From: an uncultured Bacteroides sp.
Lineage (GTDB): Bacteria; Bacteroidota; Bacteroidia; Bacteroidales; Bacteroidaceae
DNA: 24,834 bases
Assembly: GCA_934716785.1 (NCBI GenBank)
Contig: CAKUYM010000028.1
Location: 1-24,834, forward strand
Direction of reading: 5' to 3'
In this document: positions 17,099-24,609 of the stretch, piece after piece
Numbering within the stretch: the first letter of the stretch is position 1
Layout: every line of letters begins with the position of its first letter
The notes under the pieces: model-generated
The model's input: only the letters and a program-made list of their open reading frames with translations
Databases searched by the model: none
Told to the model about the DNA's origin: nothing
Made by a program: the position numbers and the translations under genes

Positions 17099-18580
17099 TT
17101 ATTTATTCAGTCTCCATTCAAAACCATCTTTTGTATCTTTGATTTCGAATCCGAGTGCTGTCAGTGTGTTGCGTATCTCGTCGGAGGTAGCCCAGTCCTT
17201 GTTGGCCTTTGCCTTCATGCGCTGTTCCAGCAACATATCCACTACCTTGCCATAAGCAGCCTCGCGGCCGTCGGAAGAACCCTTCTCCTCTTTCAGTCCC
17301 ATGATATCGAAGCTGAACAGGTGGAAAGTCTCTTTCAACTCTTTCAGGTCATCGGCAGAGATAGTCGCATTGCCTGCAATGACATTGTTGATGATGTGCG
17401 CACCTTCAAAGAGTTGCGCGATAACGATCGGAGTATTCAAGTCATCGTCCATCGCCTCGTAGCATTTGTTGCGCAGCTCTTTCACGTTGATACCTTCGGA
17501 AGTTGCTGCGGCAGGAGTTATCTTCTCCAATGCGTCAATGGCCTCCATCAAGCGTTGCAGACCCTTTTCGGATGCTTGCAGCGCTTCATTGCTGAAGTCC
17601 ACCGTGCTGCGATAGTGAGCCTGGAGGATAAAGAAACGGATAGTCATCGGAGTATAGGCCTGTGCCAGCAACTTATGCGTACCGTTGAAGAACTCGTCCA
17701 GCGTGATGAAGTTGCCGAGAGACTTGCCCATCTTCGTTCCGTTGATGGTTATCATGTTGTTGTGCATCCAGTAGCGCACCATGTCGTCGCCTTGCGAAGC
17801 CACCGACTGTGCGATTTCACACTCATGGTGCGGGAAGATCAAGTCCATTCCGCCACCGTGGATGTCGAAATGCTCGCCCAAGTACTTGCGTCCCATGGCA
17901 GTACATTCGGCATGCCATCCGGGGAATCCGTCGCTCCACGGAGAAGGCCAGCGCATGATATGTTCCGGCTGTGCCTTTTTCCAAAGGGCGAAGTCGGCAG
18001 GATTACGTTTCTCGCTTTGACCGTCGAGTTCGCGGGTAGTATTTAGCACATCATCCAGATTGCGTCCGGAGAGTTTTCCGTAATGGTGATCCTTGTTGTA
18101 TTTGGCAACGTCGAAATAGACGGAACCTTCGCTTTCGTATGCATATCCGGCATCAAGAATCTTCTGCACCAGTTGGATTTGTTCGATGATATGTCCCGAA
18201 GCGTGCGGCTCGATACTTGGCGAAAGCACGTTGAGAGCCTCCATCGCCTTATGATAACGGTTCAAGTAATACTGAACCACCTCCATCGGTTCCAGCTCTT
18301 CCAGCCGGGCTTTCTTGGCGATTTTGTCCTCACCGTCGTCGGCATCATGCTCCAAATGCCCAACGTCAGTAATATTGCGTACATAGCGAACTTTATATCC
18401 TATATGAGTAAGATAACGGAAGAGTACGTCGAAAGTGATGGCGGGGCGTGCATGTCCCAAATGCGCGTCACCGTAAACGGTTGGCCCGCACACATACATC
18501 CCTACGTGGGGTGCGTGAAGCGGTACGAATACCTCCTTCTTTCTATCTAACGTGTTGTAAATGGTCAGTTGATGTTCCAT
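17099..18580 (-). CDS. cysS: Cysteinyl-tRNA synthetase
   Basis: 493 aa class I synthetase that charges tRNA-Cys in the cytoplasm. The HIGH motif is HLGH at 40-43 and the KMSKS loop reads KMGKS at 283-287. The zinc site that selects cysteine is expected at C31 ([10 protein letters not shown]), C226 ([10 protein letters not shown]), H251 and E255 (HHECEIAQS). Length is typical of Bacteroides CysRS. It is a housekeeping gene that faces the GAG operon across a shared terminator and marks the boundary between the conserved chromosome and the AT-rich accessory region to the right. A long plus-strand frame within it is only a shadow. Confidence 0.98.
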   Translation of the reverse strand: MEHQLTIYNTLDRKKEVFVPLHAPHVGMYVCGPTVYGDAHLGHARPAITFDVLFRYLTHIGYKVRYVRNITDVGHLEHDADDGEDKIAKKARLEELEPMEVVQYYLNRYHKAMEALNVLSPSIEPHASGHIIEQIQLVQKILDAGYAYESEGSVYFDVAKYNKDHHYGKLSGRNLDDVLNTTRELDGQSEKRNPADFALWKKAQPEHIMRWPSPWSDGFPGWHAECTAMGRKYLGEHFDIHGGGMDLIFPHHECEIAQSVASQGDDMVRYWMHNNMITINGTKMGKSLGNFITLDEFFNGTHKLLAQAYTPMTIRFFILQAHYRSTVDFSNEALQASEKGLQRLMEAIDALEKITPAAATSEGINVKELRNKCYEAMDDDLNTPIVIAQLFEGAHIINNVIAGNATISADDLKELKETFHLFSFDIMGLKEEKGSSDGREAAYGKVVDMLLEQRMKAKANKDWATSDEIRNTLTALGFEIKDTKDGFEWRLNK

Positions 18581-18610
18581 AACGTATGCTGTTTATTCGA
18601 TTTAGAACCA

Positions 18611-18618
18611 CAAAATTA
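18611..18618 (-). promoter_or_regulatory. Candidate -7 box for cysS
   Basis: The minus strand reads TAATTTTG, matching TAnnTTTG, 30 bases before the cysS ATG at 18580. No good -33 element is visible upstream, so confidence is moderate. Confidence 0.5.
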
Positions 18619-18797
18619 GAATAAATCTTTGATATATTATGTAATTCAAGTTGAAATATGTAACTAATAACCGTTGTTTCGCGTTAAAATTGATACATTC
18701 GACAGCTATGCTTATCACCGTGCGGTTGTGCATCAACACTCATTTTACCTCGTCCGATGGAATTTAGATTCGCATAGGCATAGATTTAGTTTTTCTT

Positions 18798-18820
18798 TCC
18801 AAAGTCTCTATTCCTTTGGA
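18798..18820. repeat. Inverted repeat TCCAAAG / CTTTGGA
   Basis: Perfect 7-bp arms with a 9-nt loop. No T-tract follows, so it is not an obvious terminator. It lies just before the periodic repeat cluster and may belong to the same repeated element. Confidence 0.6.
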
Positions 18821-18832
18821 TGCATATATTTA

Positions 18833-18922
18833 TTCGTCTGACTATAGTTAACCTTTCGTCTAACTATAGTGTTTCTTTCGTCTGACTATAGTCAGACGAA
18901 AAAACAACTACAGTCAGACGAA
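18833..18922. repeat. Cluster of five 16-bp motifs with 22-bp periodicity and a perfect 24-bp palindrome
   Basis: The motif TTCGTCTGACTATAGT occurs in direct orientation at 18833-18848, 18855-18870 (one mismatch, TAACT) and 18877-18892, each exactly 22 bp apart. Reverse copies lie at 18885-18900 and 18907-18922 (one mismatch, CTACAG), again 22 bp apart. Direct copy 3 and reverse copy 4 overlap to form a perfect 24-bp palindrome at 18877-18900. It may be a dispersed intergenic repeat or a binding array. It is too short and too inverted to be a CRISPR array. Confidence 0.85.
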
Positions 18923-19001
18923 TAATAATTAGCATATTGAAGAATACTTGTTTGCGGATAAAGCATTAAATTATCGCAAGGAAATTCTTAGTTTTATTGC
19001 G

Positions 19002-19133
19002 TCATACTCTGAGACCTTGAATTTGTGCAATATCTGTCATGGCTTCAATTATAAGATCACGCTCAATAATACGTTGAGGCATCGATAAAGTTTCCGACAA
19101 AGTTTCCGACAAGTCTCCGGCATTTGCATCCAC
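19002..19133 (-). pseudogene. Short coding remnant with SETL tetrapeptide repeat
   Basis: The minus strand, read from GTG at 19133 or ATG at 19082, gives a 43- or 26-residue peptide. It contains AGDLSETLSETLSMPQ and then IIERDLIIEAMTDIAQ before the stop at 19002. The second part looks like real amphipathic protein sequence rather than random translation. I do not recognise a family. The 12-bp DNA repeat at 19087-19110 encodes the repeated SETL. It may be a truncated gene or chance; the call is weak. Confidence 0.3.
19087..19121. repeat. 12-bp tandem repeat AAAGTTTCCGAC
   Basis: Two exact copies (19087-19098 and 19099-19110) are followed by a diverged third (AAGTCTCCGGC). On the minus strand it encodes the SETL repeat of the short remnant at 19002-19133. 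Confidence 0.7.
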
Positions 19134-19141
19134 CTATTATC

Positions 19142-19259
19142 CTTATCGTACTTTTGATTTTTAAATCTGTACGCCCTTGGTAGGTATTTAAACTTAAAAG
19201 GTATGTTTCGGATTACTCCCATAAGGTGTATTTATTTTATGTGAAGGTAGTTAATAGAA
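19142..19259 (+). pseudogene. Decayed fragment of a propeller lipoprotein gene
   Basis: The stretch aligns with 20482-20600 of the first intact propeller gene. The frame reads FKSVRPW, a TAG stop where the intact gene has a Tyr codon, then VFKLK and a weaker SDYSHKVYLFYVKVVNRS that parallels ADYAFRVKHMLIDVDES. Shared DNA includes TTTAAATCTGT and CCTTGGTA. The T-run before FKS has one extra base, so the fragment is both frameshifted and stopped. It is the remains of a third gene copy, not a functional gene. Upstream and downstream ends are uncertain. Confidence 0.7.
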
Positions 19260-19264
19260 GCCCT

Positions 19265-19300
19265 TTTTATGAATGCAATCAAAAAAGTACTTTGATTACC
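19265..19300 (+). pseudogene. Relic of a glycosyltransferase 3' end
   Basis: The bases around ATGAATGCAATCAAAAAA (from 19269) match ATGAATGTAATCAAAAAA (from 24553), which are the last codons (NECNQKK) of the second intact glycosyltransferase gene. Similarity continues past that gene's stop into the shared intergenic block. The relic directly follows the propeller fragment, so the middle of an older cassette appears to have been deleted. Confidence 0.6.
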
Positions 19301-19323
19301 AAAAGACTACCCATTTGTTAGTG

Positions 19324-19359
19324 ATAAATCCAATTATTTTGCTTTTCTTTGGCATTATA
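19324..19359 (+). repeat. Inter-cassette conserved block, copy A
   Basis: A 36-bp block (starting ATAAATCCAATTATTTTGCT, ending CTTTGGCATTATA) is repeated at 24610-24645 with one mismatch. Weaker similarity extends from about 19268 to about 19420. It contains TTTTGC and a TATA-like segment and precedes the peptide and propeller genes, so it may be a promoter or leader region. The part after it corresponds to the 40-aa reading frame at 24667, but here is broken by a stop after eight codons. Confidence 0.75.
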
Positions 19360-19533
19360 GCAATGAAACATTGACACTATGTGCGATCCGAGTAAACACA
19401 AATAGGCAACAATACGGAATTGCAACTTGCGAAACCAGTGTGAATAGGTGGTTTCAGACGGCTTTGAGGTTTATAGTATAAATATCGAGGAGCTTGCAGG
19501 TAAGGTTTGCATCTTAAAATAATAGTGATAAAT

Positions 19534-19707
19534 ATGGAAAATGAAAAATTGTCATTAAGTCGGTTCGCCAGCCATCAGTCAATGTTGGGCAGTTCCAATG
19601 CTGCTTCAGGTATTGCAAGATGGGTTAAAAGTGTTGTGATTGGTCCCCAATTGGCTATTGTGTTTTTATCTGCTTTTTTATTTGCATGTACCTCAAATAT
19701 AAACTAA
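19534..19707 (+). CDS. 57-aa hydrophobic small protein of unknown function
   Basis: Start ATG 19534 (MENEKLSLSRF); an in-frame ATG at 19507 would add nine residues. The N-terminal half is polar (SLSRFASHQSMLGSSNAASG). The C-terminal half is a membrane helix (IGPQLAIVFLSAFLFAC, about 37-52) ending in a lipobox-like LFAC with only five residues after the cysteine (TSNIN). If processed as a lipoprotein, the product would be a lipidated hexapeptide. The frame ends at TAA-TAG six bases before, and in the same frame as, the first propeller gene. It may be a peptide precursor, a small membrane protein, or a degenerate lipoprotein start. I recognise no family and there is no GG leader motif. Confidence 0.4.
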   Translation: MENEKLSLSRFASHQSMLGSSNAASGIARWVKSVVIGPQLAIVFLSAFLFACTSNIN

Positions 19708-19713
19708 TAGCTT

Positions 19714-20925
19714 ATGAAATACAAATATGTCTTTGTCCTGTTTTTATTCTGTTCGTGCAAAGCTGTTGAGCAGAAAGAAGAATCGCAAGGGTACTCGATA
19801 ATCGATCTTACAGAAGTCAAATATACGGATAAATCTCCTAAGTTGTCAGAGTTCGTGGATAGTATATCCTACATCCGTTTGGATGAAGAACCTTTAATTG
19901 GAAATGTATGGTTGACAGGTGTTATTGTAACTGATGATGCCATATTTATCGATCATGAGCAGATTTATAAATATACTTTGGATGGAAAATTCCTATTGTC
20001 ATTATTCTTAAAGGGCAATGGTCCGGAAGAAGCGGTCAAGTATTCTCGTGGAATTTATAATTTAGAAAAGGAATATGTGACATTCTCCAATAATGTGGGA
20101 CTTTATTATAATTCATACTCATTTGATGGCAAATTTCTTGGGTTTCAAAATAAACTTAAAGATGAAGACCCTGATGATAAGTTTGATGTTGAAAAGACAA
20201 AAGGTACGAAGAAACTTTGTGGCTATTTGGGTGATATTCAATGTTACACATATTCTTATTATCCTTGGGCTGCAAAAAGAGGTGAGTCATTGAACCCCAC
20301 CGGACCTGTTTTCTTATATGCCAAAGATGTTGTGACGGATTCTGTAATCTTTAAATTGAAGAATTATCATTTTGGTGTTAAAGCAGTCAGACAAGGACCG
20401 ACTGCCAAGCCCAATGGATATCCCGTGGATTATGGGACTATTGATTCTGTTTATTGGGTGAGACCTGTAATGCTTGATACTCTTTATCGCACTTCAGATT
20501 TTAAATCTGTGCGGCCTTGGTATGTGTTTAAGTTAAAAAAAACAACCGCAGATTATGCGTTTCGTGTGAAACACATGTTAATAGATGTGGATGAAAGTGA
20601 ATGGAACAAAGAAATGCTTCGGAATGCTTATGCATTAGAAAGTGGCGTCCTTTTTGAGTACAATGCAGCGATAAGTGGGGTGGGATATTGCAAAGCGGGA
20701 GGAAAAGCGAAAGTTTTCTCTCGTTATTTTGAAAATGATTTGGATGGGTATTTGAAAGAATTGTCTTTCCAAGGGTTGGGCGGACATAAAATATCTCAAA
20801 GGGATGGTTATTTGTACACTTTGGTTGGTGCGGAGGAATTTTTTAAAGAAGGTTCGAAATCTCCATTTCCAGATTTGACGGAGGAAAGCAATCCTGTTGT
20901 TGTAAAACTGAAATTGAAGAAATGA
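19714..20925 (+). CDS. 6-bladed beta-propeller-like lipoprotein, copy 1
   Basis: 403 aa with a lipoprotein-like signal (MKYKYVFVLFLFCSC, lipid Cys15 most likely). The body carries features of Bacteroides 6-bladed beta-propeller lipoproteins: SISYIRLDEEPLIG at the start, YKYTLDGKFLLSLFLKGNGPEEA as a blade signature, and a blade-like YNSYSFDGKFLGF. The exact function of this family is unknown. They often neighbour small peptide genes and maturation enzymes in Bacteroides, which is background knowledge and not shown here. A near-identical copy follows with a unit period of 1284 bp, and a decayed third copy lies upstream. The gene is visibly AT-richer than the GAG operon. Shorter plus-strand frames inside it are shadows. 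Confidence 0.8.
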   Translation: MKYKYVFVLFLFCSCKAVEQKEESQGYSIIDLTEVKYTDKSPKLSEFVDSISYIRLDEEPLIGNVWLTGVIVTDDAIFIDHEQIYKYTLDGKFLLSLFLKGNGPEEAVKYSRGIYNLEKEYVTFSNNVGLYYNSYSFDGKFLGFQNKLKDEDPDDKFDVEKTKGTKKLCGYLGDIQCYTYSYYPWAAKRGESLNPTGPVFLYAKDVVTDSVIFKLKNYHFGVKAVRQGPTAKPNGYPVDYGTIDSVYWVRPVMLDTLYRTSDFKSVRPWYVFKLKKTTADYAFRVKHMLIDVDESEWNKEMLRNAYALESGVLFEYNAAISGVGYCKAGGKAKVFSRYFENDLDGYLKELSFQGLGGHKISQRDGYLYTLVGAEEFFKEGSKSPFPDLTEESNPVVVKLKLKK

Positions 20926-20997
20926 AAAACAAGGGTAAGGATAGAATATTTCTGATATTATTTCGCCCCTTAATATAGAATTATAAACTAATAGCTT

Positions 20998-22212
20998 ATG
21001 AAATACAAATATGTCTTTGTTCTGTTTTTATTCTGTTCGTGCAAAGCTGTTGAGCAGAAAGACGAATCGCAAGAGTACTCGATAATCGATCTTACGGAAG
21101 TTGAATATACTGATAAATCTCCTAAGCTGTCAGAGTTCGTGGATAGTATATCTTACATACGTTTGGATGAAGAACCTTTGATAGGAGACATCTGGACCAC
21201 GGCCGTAGTTGTATCTGAGGATGCTATATTTATTGATGATGAGCAGATTTATAAATATACCTTGGATGGAAAATTCCTATTGTCATTATTCTTAAAGGGC
21301 AATGGTCCGGAAGAAGCAGTCAAGTATTCTCGTGGAATTTATAATTTAGAAAAGGAATATGTGACATTCTCCAATAATGTGGGGCTTTATTATAATTCAT
21401 ACTCATTTGATGGCAAATTTTTTGGGTTTCAAAATAAGCTTAAGGATGAAGACCCTGATGATAAGTTTGATATTGAAGGAACTAAGGATCAGAAGATGCT
21501 TTGTGGTTATTTGGGTGATATTCAATACTATGCATATTTTTATCATCCTTGGGCTGCAAAGAGGGGTGAGTCATTGAACCCCACCGGTCCTGTTTTCTTA
21601 TATGCCAAAGATGTTGTGACGGATTCTGTAATCTTTAAATTGAAGAATTATCATTTTGATGTTAAAGCGACTAGACAAGGTCCCACTGCTATGCCTAATG
21701 GATATCCTGTAGATTATGGGACTATTGATTCTGTTTATTGGGTGAGACCTGTAATGCTTGATACTCTTTATCGTACTTCAGATTTTAAATCTTTGCGACC
21801 TTGGTATGTCTTTAAGTTTAAAGAAGAGGCCGCAGATTATGCTTTTCTTGTGAGGAACATGTTAATGGATATTGATAGGAGTGAATACTATAGAGAATCT
21901 CTTATGAACGTTTATGCATTGGAAAGTGGCGTTCTTTTCGAGTATAGTACAGCGACAGTCAGTGGGGTGGGATATTGCAAGGCAGGAGGGAAAGGAAAAG
22001 CCATCTCTCGTTGTTTTGAAAATGATTTGGATGGATATTTGAAAGAATTGTCTTTACAAGGATTAGGTGAAAAAAAGTTATCTCAAAGAGATGGTTGCTT
22101 ATATACATTGGTCAGTGCGGAAGAGTTTTTGAAAGAAGGTGCCAAATCTCCTTTTCCTGATTTGACGGAGGAAAGCAATCCTGTTGTCGTGAAATTGAAA
22201 TTGAAGAAATAG
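20998..22212 (+). CDS. 6-bladed beta-propeller-like lipoprotein, copy 2
   Basis: 404 aa, about 86% identical to copy 1 by hand count, including an identical signal (MKYKYVFVLFLFCSC). Changes cluster: DIWTTAVVVSED replaces NVWLTGVIVTDD near residues 64-75, DIEGTKDQKM replaces DVEKTKGTKK, and residues ~275-305 differ heavily (one extra residue follows in STATVSG). Residues ~85-155 are almost unchanged even at silent sites. Upstream, 15 nt before the ATG are shared with copy 1, so the start is secure. The TAG stop is followed in frame by seven codons (DILAQLR) and a TAA, matching the end of the 40-aa frame at 24667. It is probably cotranscribed with copy 1. Confidence 0.8.
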   Translation: MKYKYVFVLFLFCSCKAVEQKDESQEYSIIDLTEVEYTDKSPKLSEFVDSISYIRLDEEPLIGDIWTTAVVVSEDAIFIDDEQIYKYTLDGKFLLSLFLKGNGPEEAVKYSRGIYNLEKEYVTFSNNVGLYYNSYSFDGKFFGFQNKLKDEDPDDKFDIEGTKDQKMLCGYLGDIQYYAYFYHPWAAKRGESLNPTGPVFLYAKDVVTDSVIFKLKNYHFDVKATRQGPTAMPNGYPVDYGTIDSVYWVRPVMLDTLYRTSDFKSLRPWYVFKFKEEAADYAFLVRNMLMDIDRSEYYRESLMNVYALESGVLFEYSTATVSGVGYCKAGGKGKAISRCFENDLDGYLKELSLQGLGEKKLSQRDGCLYTLVSAEEFLKEGAKSPFPDLTEESNPVVVKLKLKK

Positions 22213-22223
22213 GATATCCTCGC

Positions 22224-22265
22224 CCAACTTCGATAAAAGATGATGTCGTATTACGAATAAGTTGG
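22224..22265. repeat. Nested inverted repeat after propeller copy 2
   Basis: Outer arms CCAACTT (22224-22230) and AAGTTGG (22259-22265) enclose a smaller palindrome TCGTATTACGA (22246-22256). The segment 22224-22252 also matches 24777-24805 at 25 of 29 positions, but the outer right arm is absent there. No T-tract follows, so a terminator role is doubtful. The rest of the gap 22213-22361 shows nothing else clear. Confidence 0.55.
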
Positions 22266-22361
22266 AACATTGAGAAATCTATAATTCAGATATATCTTCA
22301 TCTAAATTTGTTTCTATTCCTGTAATGTTTCGTAATGATTTGGCTATAAAATCTGATTATT

Positions 22362-23144
22362 ATGCTGATACAGAACGAACGTAAGATAGCAAACCGAGAG
22401 GAGCTGCAGGTCGTGATACCTGTGCGGATAGACAGTGCTGAGAGGCTTCGGAATTTGAGATTAGTCCTTCACGACTTGTCTGTTATGGGCATTCCGGTTA
22501 TTGTTCTTGAAGCGGATAAAAGATCTCATTGCTCTGTCCTGCTGTCTTCGTTTGACTTTGATTATATCTTTGTGGAAGATGACAATGAGATATTTCATCG
22601 TACCCATTATTTGAACCGGTTACTCCATATCTGTACAGCCCCTGTTGTGGGGATTTGGGATACGGATGTTATATTGTCCAAATCTCAGATTGAGGAATCG
22701 TTGAATGCGGTTTTGGCAGAGGGCTATGTTTTTAGTAGTCCCTACAACGGGCACTTCCATTTTCTGACGGCACAACAGAGCATAACTTATGCAACGAATC
22801 CTGATACTACCTTTTTGCATGACTGTTTCCCTGCCACTCTCCCGTTCCGGCAACGGGCATCTTGGGGTGGAGCCTTTTTGGTCGACAAGAAATCTTATTT
22901 GCAATGTGGCGGTGAGAACGAATGTTTTTATGGTTGGGGGCCTGAAGATGTAGAACGTGTCCATCGGTTGGAGATACTGGGGCATCCGGTGCATCGGGCA
23001 AATAAGGCGTTGTACCATTTATGGCATCCACGGGGAGTAAATTCTTTCAGCGCTGATGCGGAGATGGCTTTTAAAAATCGGATGGAACTAATTAGAATCT
23101 GTTCAATGACACGTGAAGAATTGGAATGTGAAGTGAGAACCTAA
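22362..23144 (+). CDS. Glycosyltransferase, GT2/glyco_transf_7C (galactosyltransferase-like), copy 1
   Basis: 260 aa, no signal peptide, so cytoplasmic. A GT-A fold is shown by VVIPVRIDSAERLRNLRLVL near the N-terminus, a DxD-type metal and sugar-nucleotide motif (WDTD, D100/D102), and the C-terminal acceptor and catalytic region GGENECFYGWGPEDVERVHR (GWGPED at 191-196), then YHLWHPRG. This C-terminal pattern is shared with galactosyl- and GalNAc-transferases of the glyco_transf_7C type. It is homologous to the gene at 23776 and lies 15 nt before the LanC-like gene. The acceptor could be a peptide or surface glycan; the genetic setting favours a peptide or lipoprotein, but that is inference. 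Confidence 0.85.
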   Translation: MLIQNERKIANREELQVVIPVRIDSAERLRNLRLVLHDLSVMGIPVIVLEADKRSHCSVLLSSFDFDYIFVEDDNEIFHRTHYLNRLLHICTAPVVGIWDTDVILSKSQIEESLNAVLAEGYVFSSPYNGHFHFLTAQQSITYATNPDTTFLHDCFPATLPFRQRASWGGAFLVDKKSYLQCGGENECFYGWGPEDVERVHRLEILGHPVHRANKALYHLWHPRGVNSFSADAEMAFKNRMELIRICSMTREELECEVRT

Positions 23145-23159
23145 AAATAAAGAAATACT

Positions 23160-23822
23160 ATGGAGCATCAAGACTTATTAAGCAGATATTCTGTTATCTC
23201 TACTCTGAATGATGATTTTCATTCATCATTGGGATTGGCACACGGCAAGATGCGTGCTGCTATTTTCTTTTTTCATTGTGCCCGTAGCTCGGGCAGTGAT
23301 ATCTATGAAGATGTTGCCGGGCGGTTGCTGGATGAACTTTTCGGACAACTCTCTATCGGAATGCCGGTTTCTTTCGCCGATGGATTGTGCGGCATAGGTT
23401 GGGGGATAGAATATCTGATTCAAGAGGGTTTTATAGAGGGTGATGCCGATGAAGTTCTTGCAGAAATTGATACCTCTGTCATACAGGAGATTTATGTCCA
23501 AGCGCTGGACGGATTGGGATTGGACACTGGGATTTTGGGTTTAGGGCATTACATATTGATGCGTGTACGCCCGTATTGGAAGATGGGCGACACCGACTCA
23601 AGTCTTGAATTGAAAGAAAACCTGATTTATCTGATTGACTGGCTCGACCGGCAACTGGATGAGGCGGGAGATGAAGGAACGGATGAACTTCTGGAATGGT
23701 TGTTGCTGCTCCGTGCAACCGGATTTTATAAAACAAAAGTGGAGAAGATGATTGCTAAAATAAACAAGGACGCTTATGAAAAATGCAGAACAAATAACGG
23801 TGATAATCGTGCTTCGGATTGA
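23160..23822 (+). CDS. LanC-like protein, half-length (N-terminal part of the barrel only)
   Basis: 220 aa. Three repeats of the alpha/alpha barrel typical of LanC-type cyclases are visible: SSLGLAHGKMRAAIFFFHCA (about 22-41), SFADGLCGIGWGIEYLIQEG (71-90) and GLDTGILGLGHYIL (about 120-133). Full LanC proteins are about 400 aa and carry zinc ligands in the C-terminal half (WC-x-G and CHG motifs). Those are absent, so cyclase activity is unlikely unless another protein supplies them. There is no signal peptide. Its end overlaps the second glycosyltransferase start by 47 nt, and it follows the first by 15 nt, so the three are tightly coupled. It may be a structural or peptide-binding LanC relative; a truncation is also possible, though the reading frame looks healthy. 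Confidence 0.7.
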   Translation: MEHQDLLSRYSVISTLNDDFHSSLGLAHGKMRAAIFFFHCARSSGSDIYEDVAGRLLDELFGQLSIGMPVSFADGLCGIGWGIEYLIQEGFIEGDADEVLAEIDTSVIQEIYVQALDGLGLDTGILGLGHYILMRVRPYWKMGDTDSSLELKENLIYLIDWLDRQLDEAGDEGTDELLEWLLLLRATGFYKTKVEKMIAKINKDAYEKCRTNNGDNRASD

Positions 23823-24588
23823 TAGCCACGAACGTAGTTGCAATCTGGATGCTGTGCTTCGGTATTTACAGCCTACCGGTATCCGGGTGCTTGTGTTGGA
23901 GGCAGACAGCGAGAATCGGTATAAAACCTGGAAAGACTTTGAGAATGTAGATTTTTACTTTGTGCATGACGAAGATCCGGTGTTTCATCGTACACATTAT
24001 CTGAATCAGCTCCTGCAGAAATGCGTGACTCCTGTCGTTGCAGTATGGGATGCGGATGTGATATTGCCCTATGTGCAATTGGAAGAGTCGTTGAGTATGA
24101 TTCTGAATGAGAATGCAGCAATCGTACTTCCTTACAATCAAATCGTGATGTATTTGTCGGAAGAACAGACTGCGGCATGCATGGAAGCGGAGTCATTTCA
24201 GGGGCACTTAAAGAGATTCTCCGGTTCTTACCGGCGATGGCTCGGACGTCCTTCTTGTGGCGGACTTTTCCTTGTGAATCGGAAAATCTATCTGAAGTGT
24301 GGTGGTGAGAATGAACATTTTTACGGATGGGGGCCTGAAGATGCCGAACGGATTAGAAGGATGGAGATTTTAGGTTATCATGTAAATGTGAATACCCAAG
24401 GTCCTTTGTACCACTTGTGGCATCCGAGGGGTGAGAACTCAATTTTCTTTAATAGGCAAATTGCTTTTAATAATCGGTTGGAATTAATAAGAATCTGTAG
24501 TATGAGCACTACAGAATTGACTGATGACATAATGTCTTGGGAGTGTCGCATTAATGAATGTAATCAAAAAAAAGGCTTTGATAGCTAA
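23776..24588 (+). CDS. Glycosyltransferase, GT2/glyco_transf_7C (galactosyltransferase-like), copy 2
   Basis: 270 aa, paralogous to the gene at 22362. The N-terminal ITVIIVLRIDSHERSCNLDA, DxD motif WDAD (D92/D94), CGGLFLVNRKIYLKCGGENE and GWGPED (184-189), then LYHLWHPRG, give the same GT-A architecture. It starts inside the LanC-like gene, 47 nt before that gene's stop and in a different frame, which implies translational coupling. The C-terminus is longer than copy 1 (SWECRINECNQKKGFDS), and its last codons are the part found as a relic at 19265. Divergence from copy 1 is much greater than between the two propeller genes, so this is an older duplication, possibly with different sugar or acceptor specificity. 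Confidence 0.85.
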   Translation: MKNAEQITVIIVLRIDSHERSCNLDAVLRYLQPTGIRVLVLEADSENRYKTWKDFENVDFYFVHDEDPVFHRTHYLNQLLQKCVTPVVAVWDADVILPYVQLEESLSMILNENAAIVLPYNQIVMYLSEEQTAACMEAESFQGHLKRFSGSYRRWLGRPSCGGLFLVNRKIYLKCGGENEHFYGWGPEDAERIRRMEILGYHVNVNTQGPLYHLWHPRGENSIFFNRQIAFNNRLELIRICSMSTTELTDDIMSWECRINECNQKKGFDS

Positions 24589-24609
24589 AGAATTACGCAA
24601 ATGTTTGCA

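Larger units (their letters stand above)
18581..19533. other. Gene-poor AT-rich region between cysS and the accessory cassette
   Basis: No intact gene of ordinary length is visible in about 950 bp. It holds the cysS promoter, a 7-bp-arm inverted repeat (18798-18820), the 22-bp-periodic repeat cluster (18833-18922), a short minus-strand coding remnant (19002-19133), relics of a propeller gene and of a glycosyltransferase end (19142-19300), and the conserved block (19324-19359). Stretches 18640-18790 and 19421-19533 show nothing I can name. Confidence 0.75.
19699..22212 (+). repeat. Tandem gene duplication, 1284-bp unit
   Basis: The unit begins at ATAAACTAATAGCTT in both copies (19699 and 20983), includes the whole propeller gene and ends at TTGAAGAAAT. 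The 57-bp tail between copies (about 20926-20982) is not repeated after copy 2. One codon inserted in copy 2 is the only length change I see. Confidence 0.85.

Noticed and set aside
17015..18046. A 343-codon plus-strand open frame
   Set aside because: It lies almost wholly inside cysS on the opposite strand, has low-complexity, cysteine- and histidine-rich translation and no recognisable domain. It is a shadow of a clearly real gene.
18833..18922. CRISPR array
   Set aside because: Repeats are 16 bp with 6-bp gaps, switch orientation and form a palindrome. There are no spacer-length unique segments and no cas genes.
22224..22265. Rho-independent terminator after propeller copy 2
   Set aside because: The stem is AT-rich with a long interrupted loop, has no T-tract, and its right arm is not kept in the related segment at 24777.
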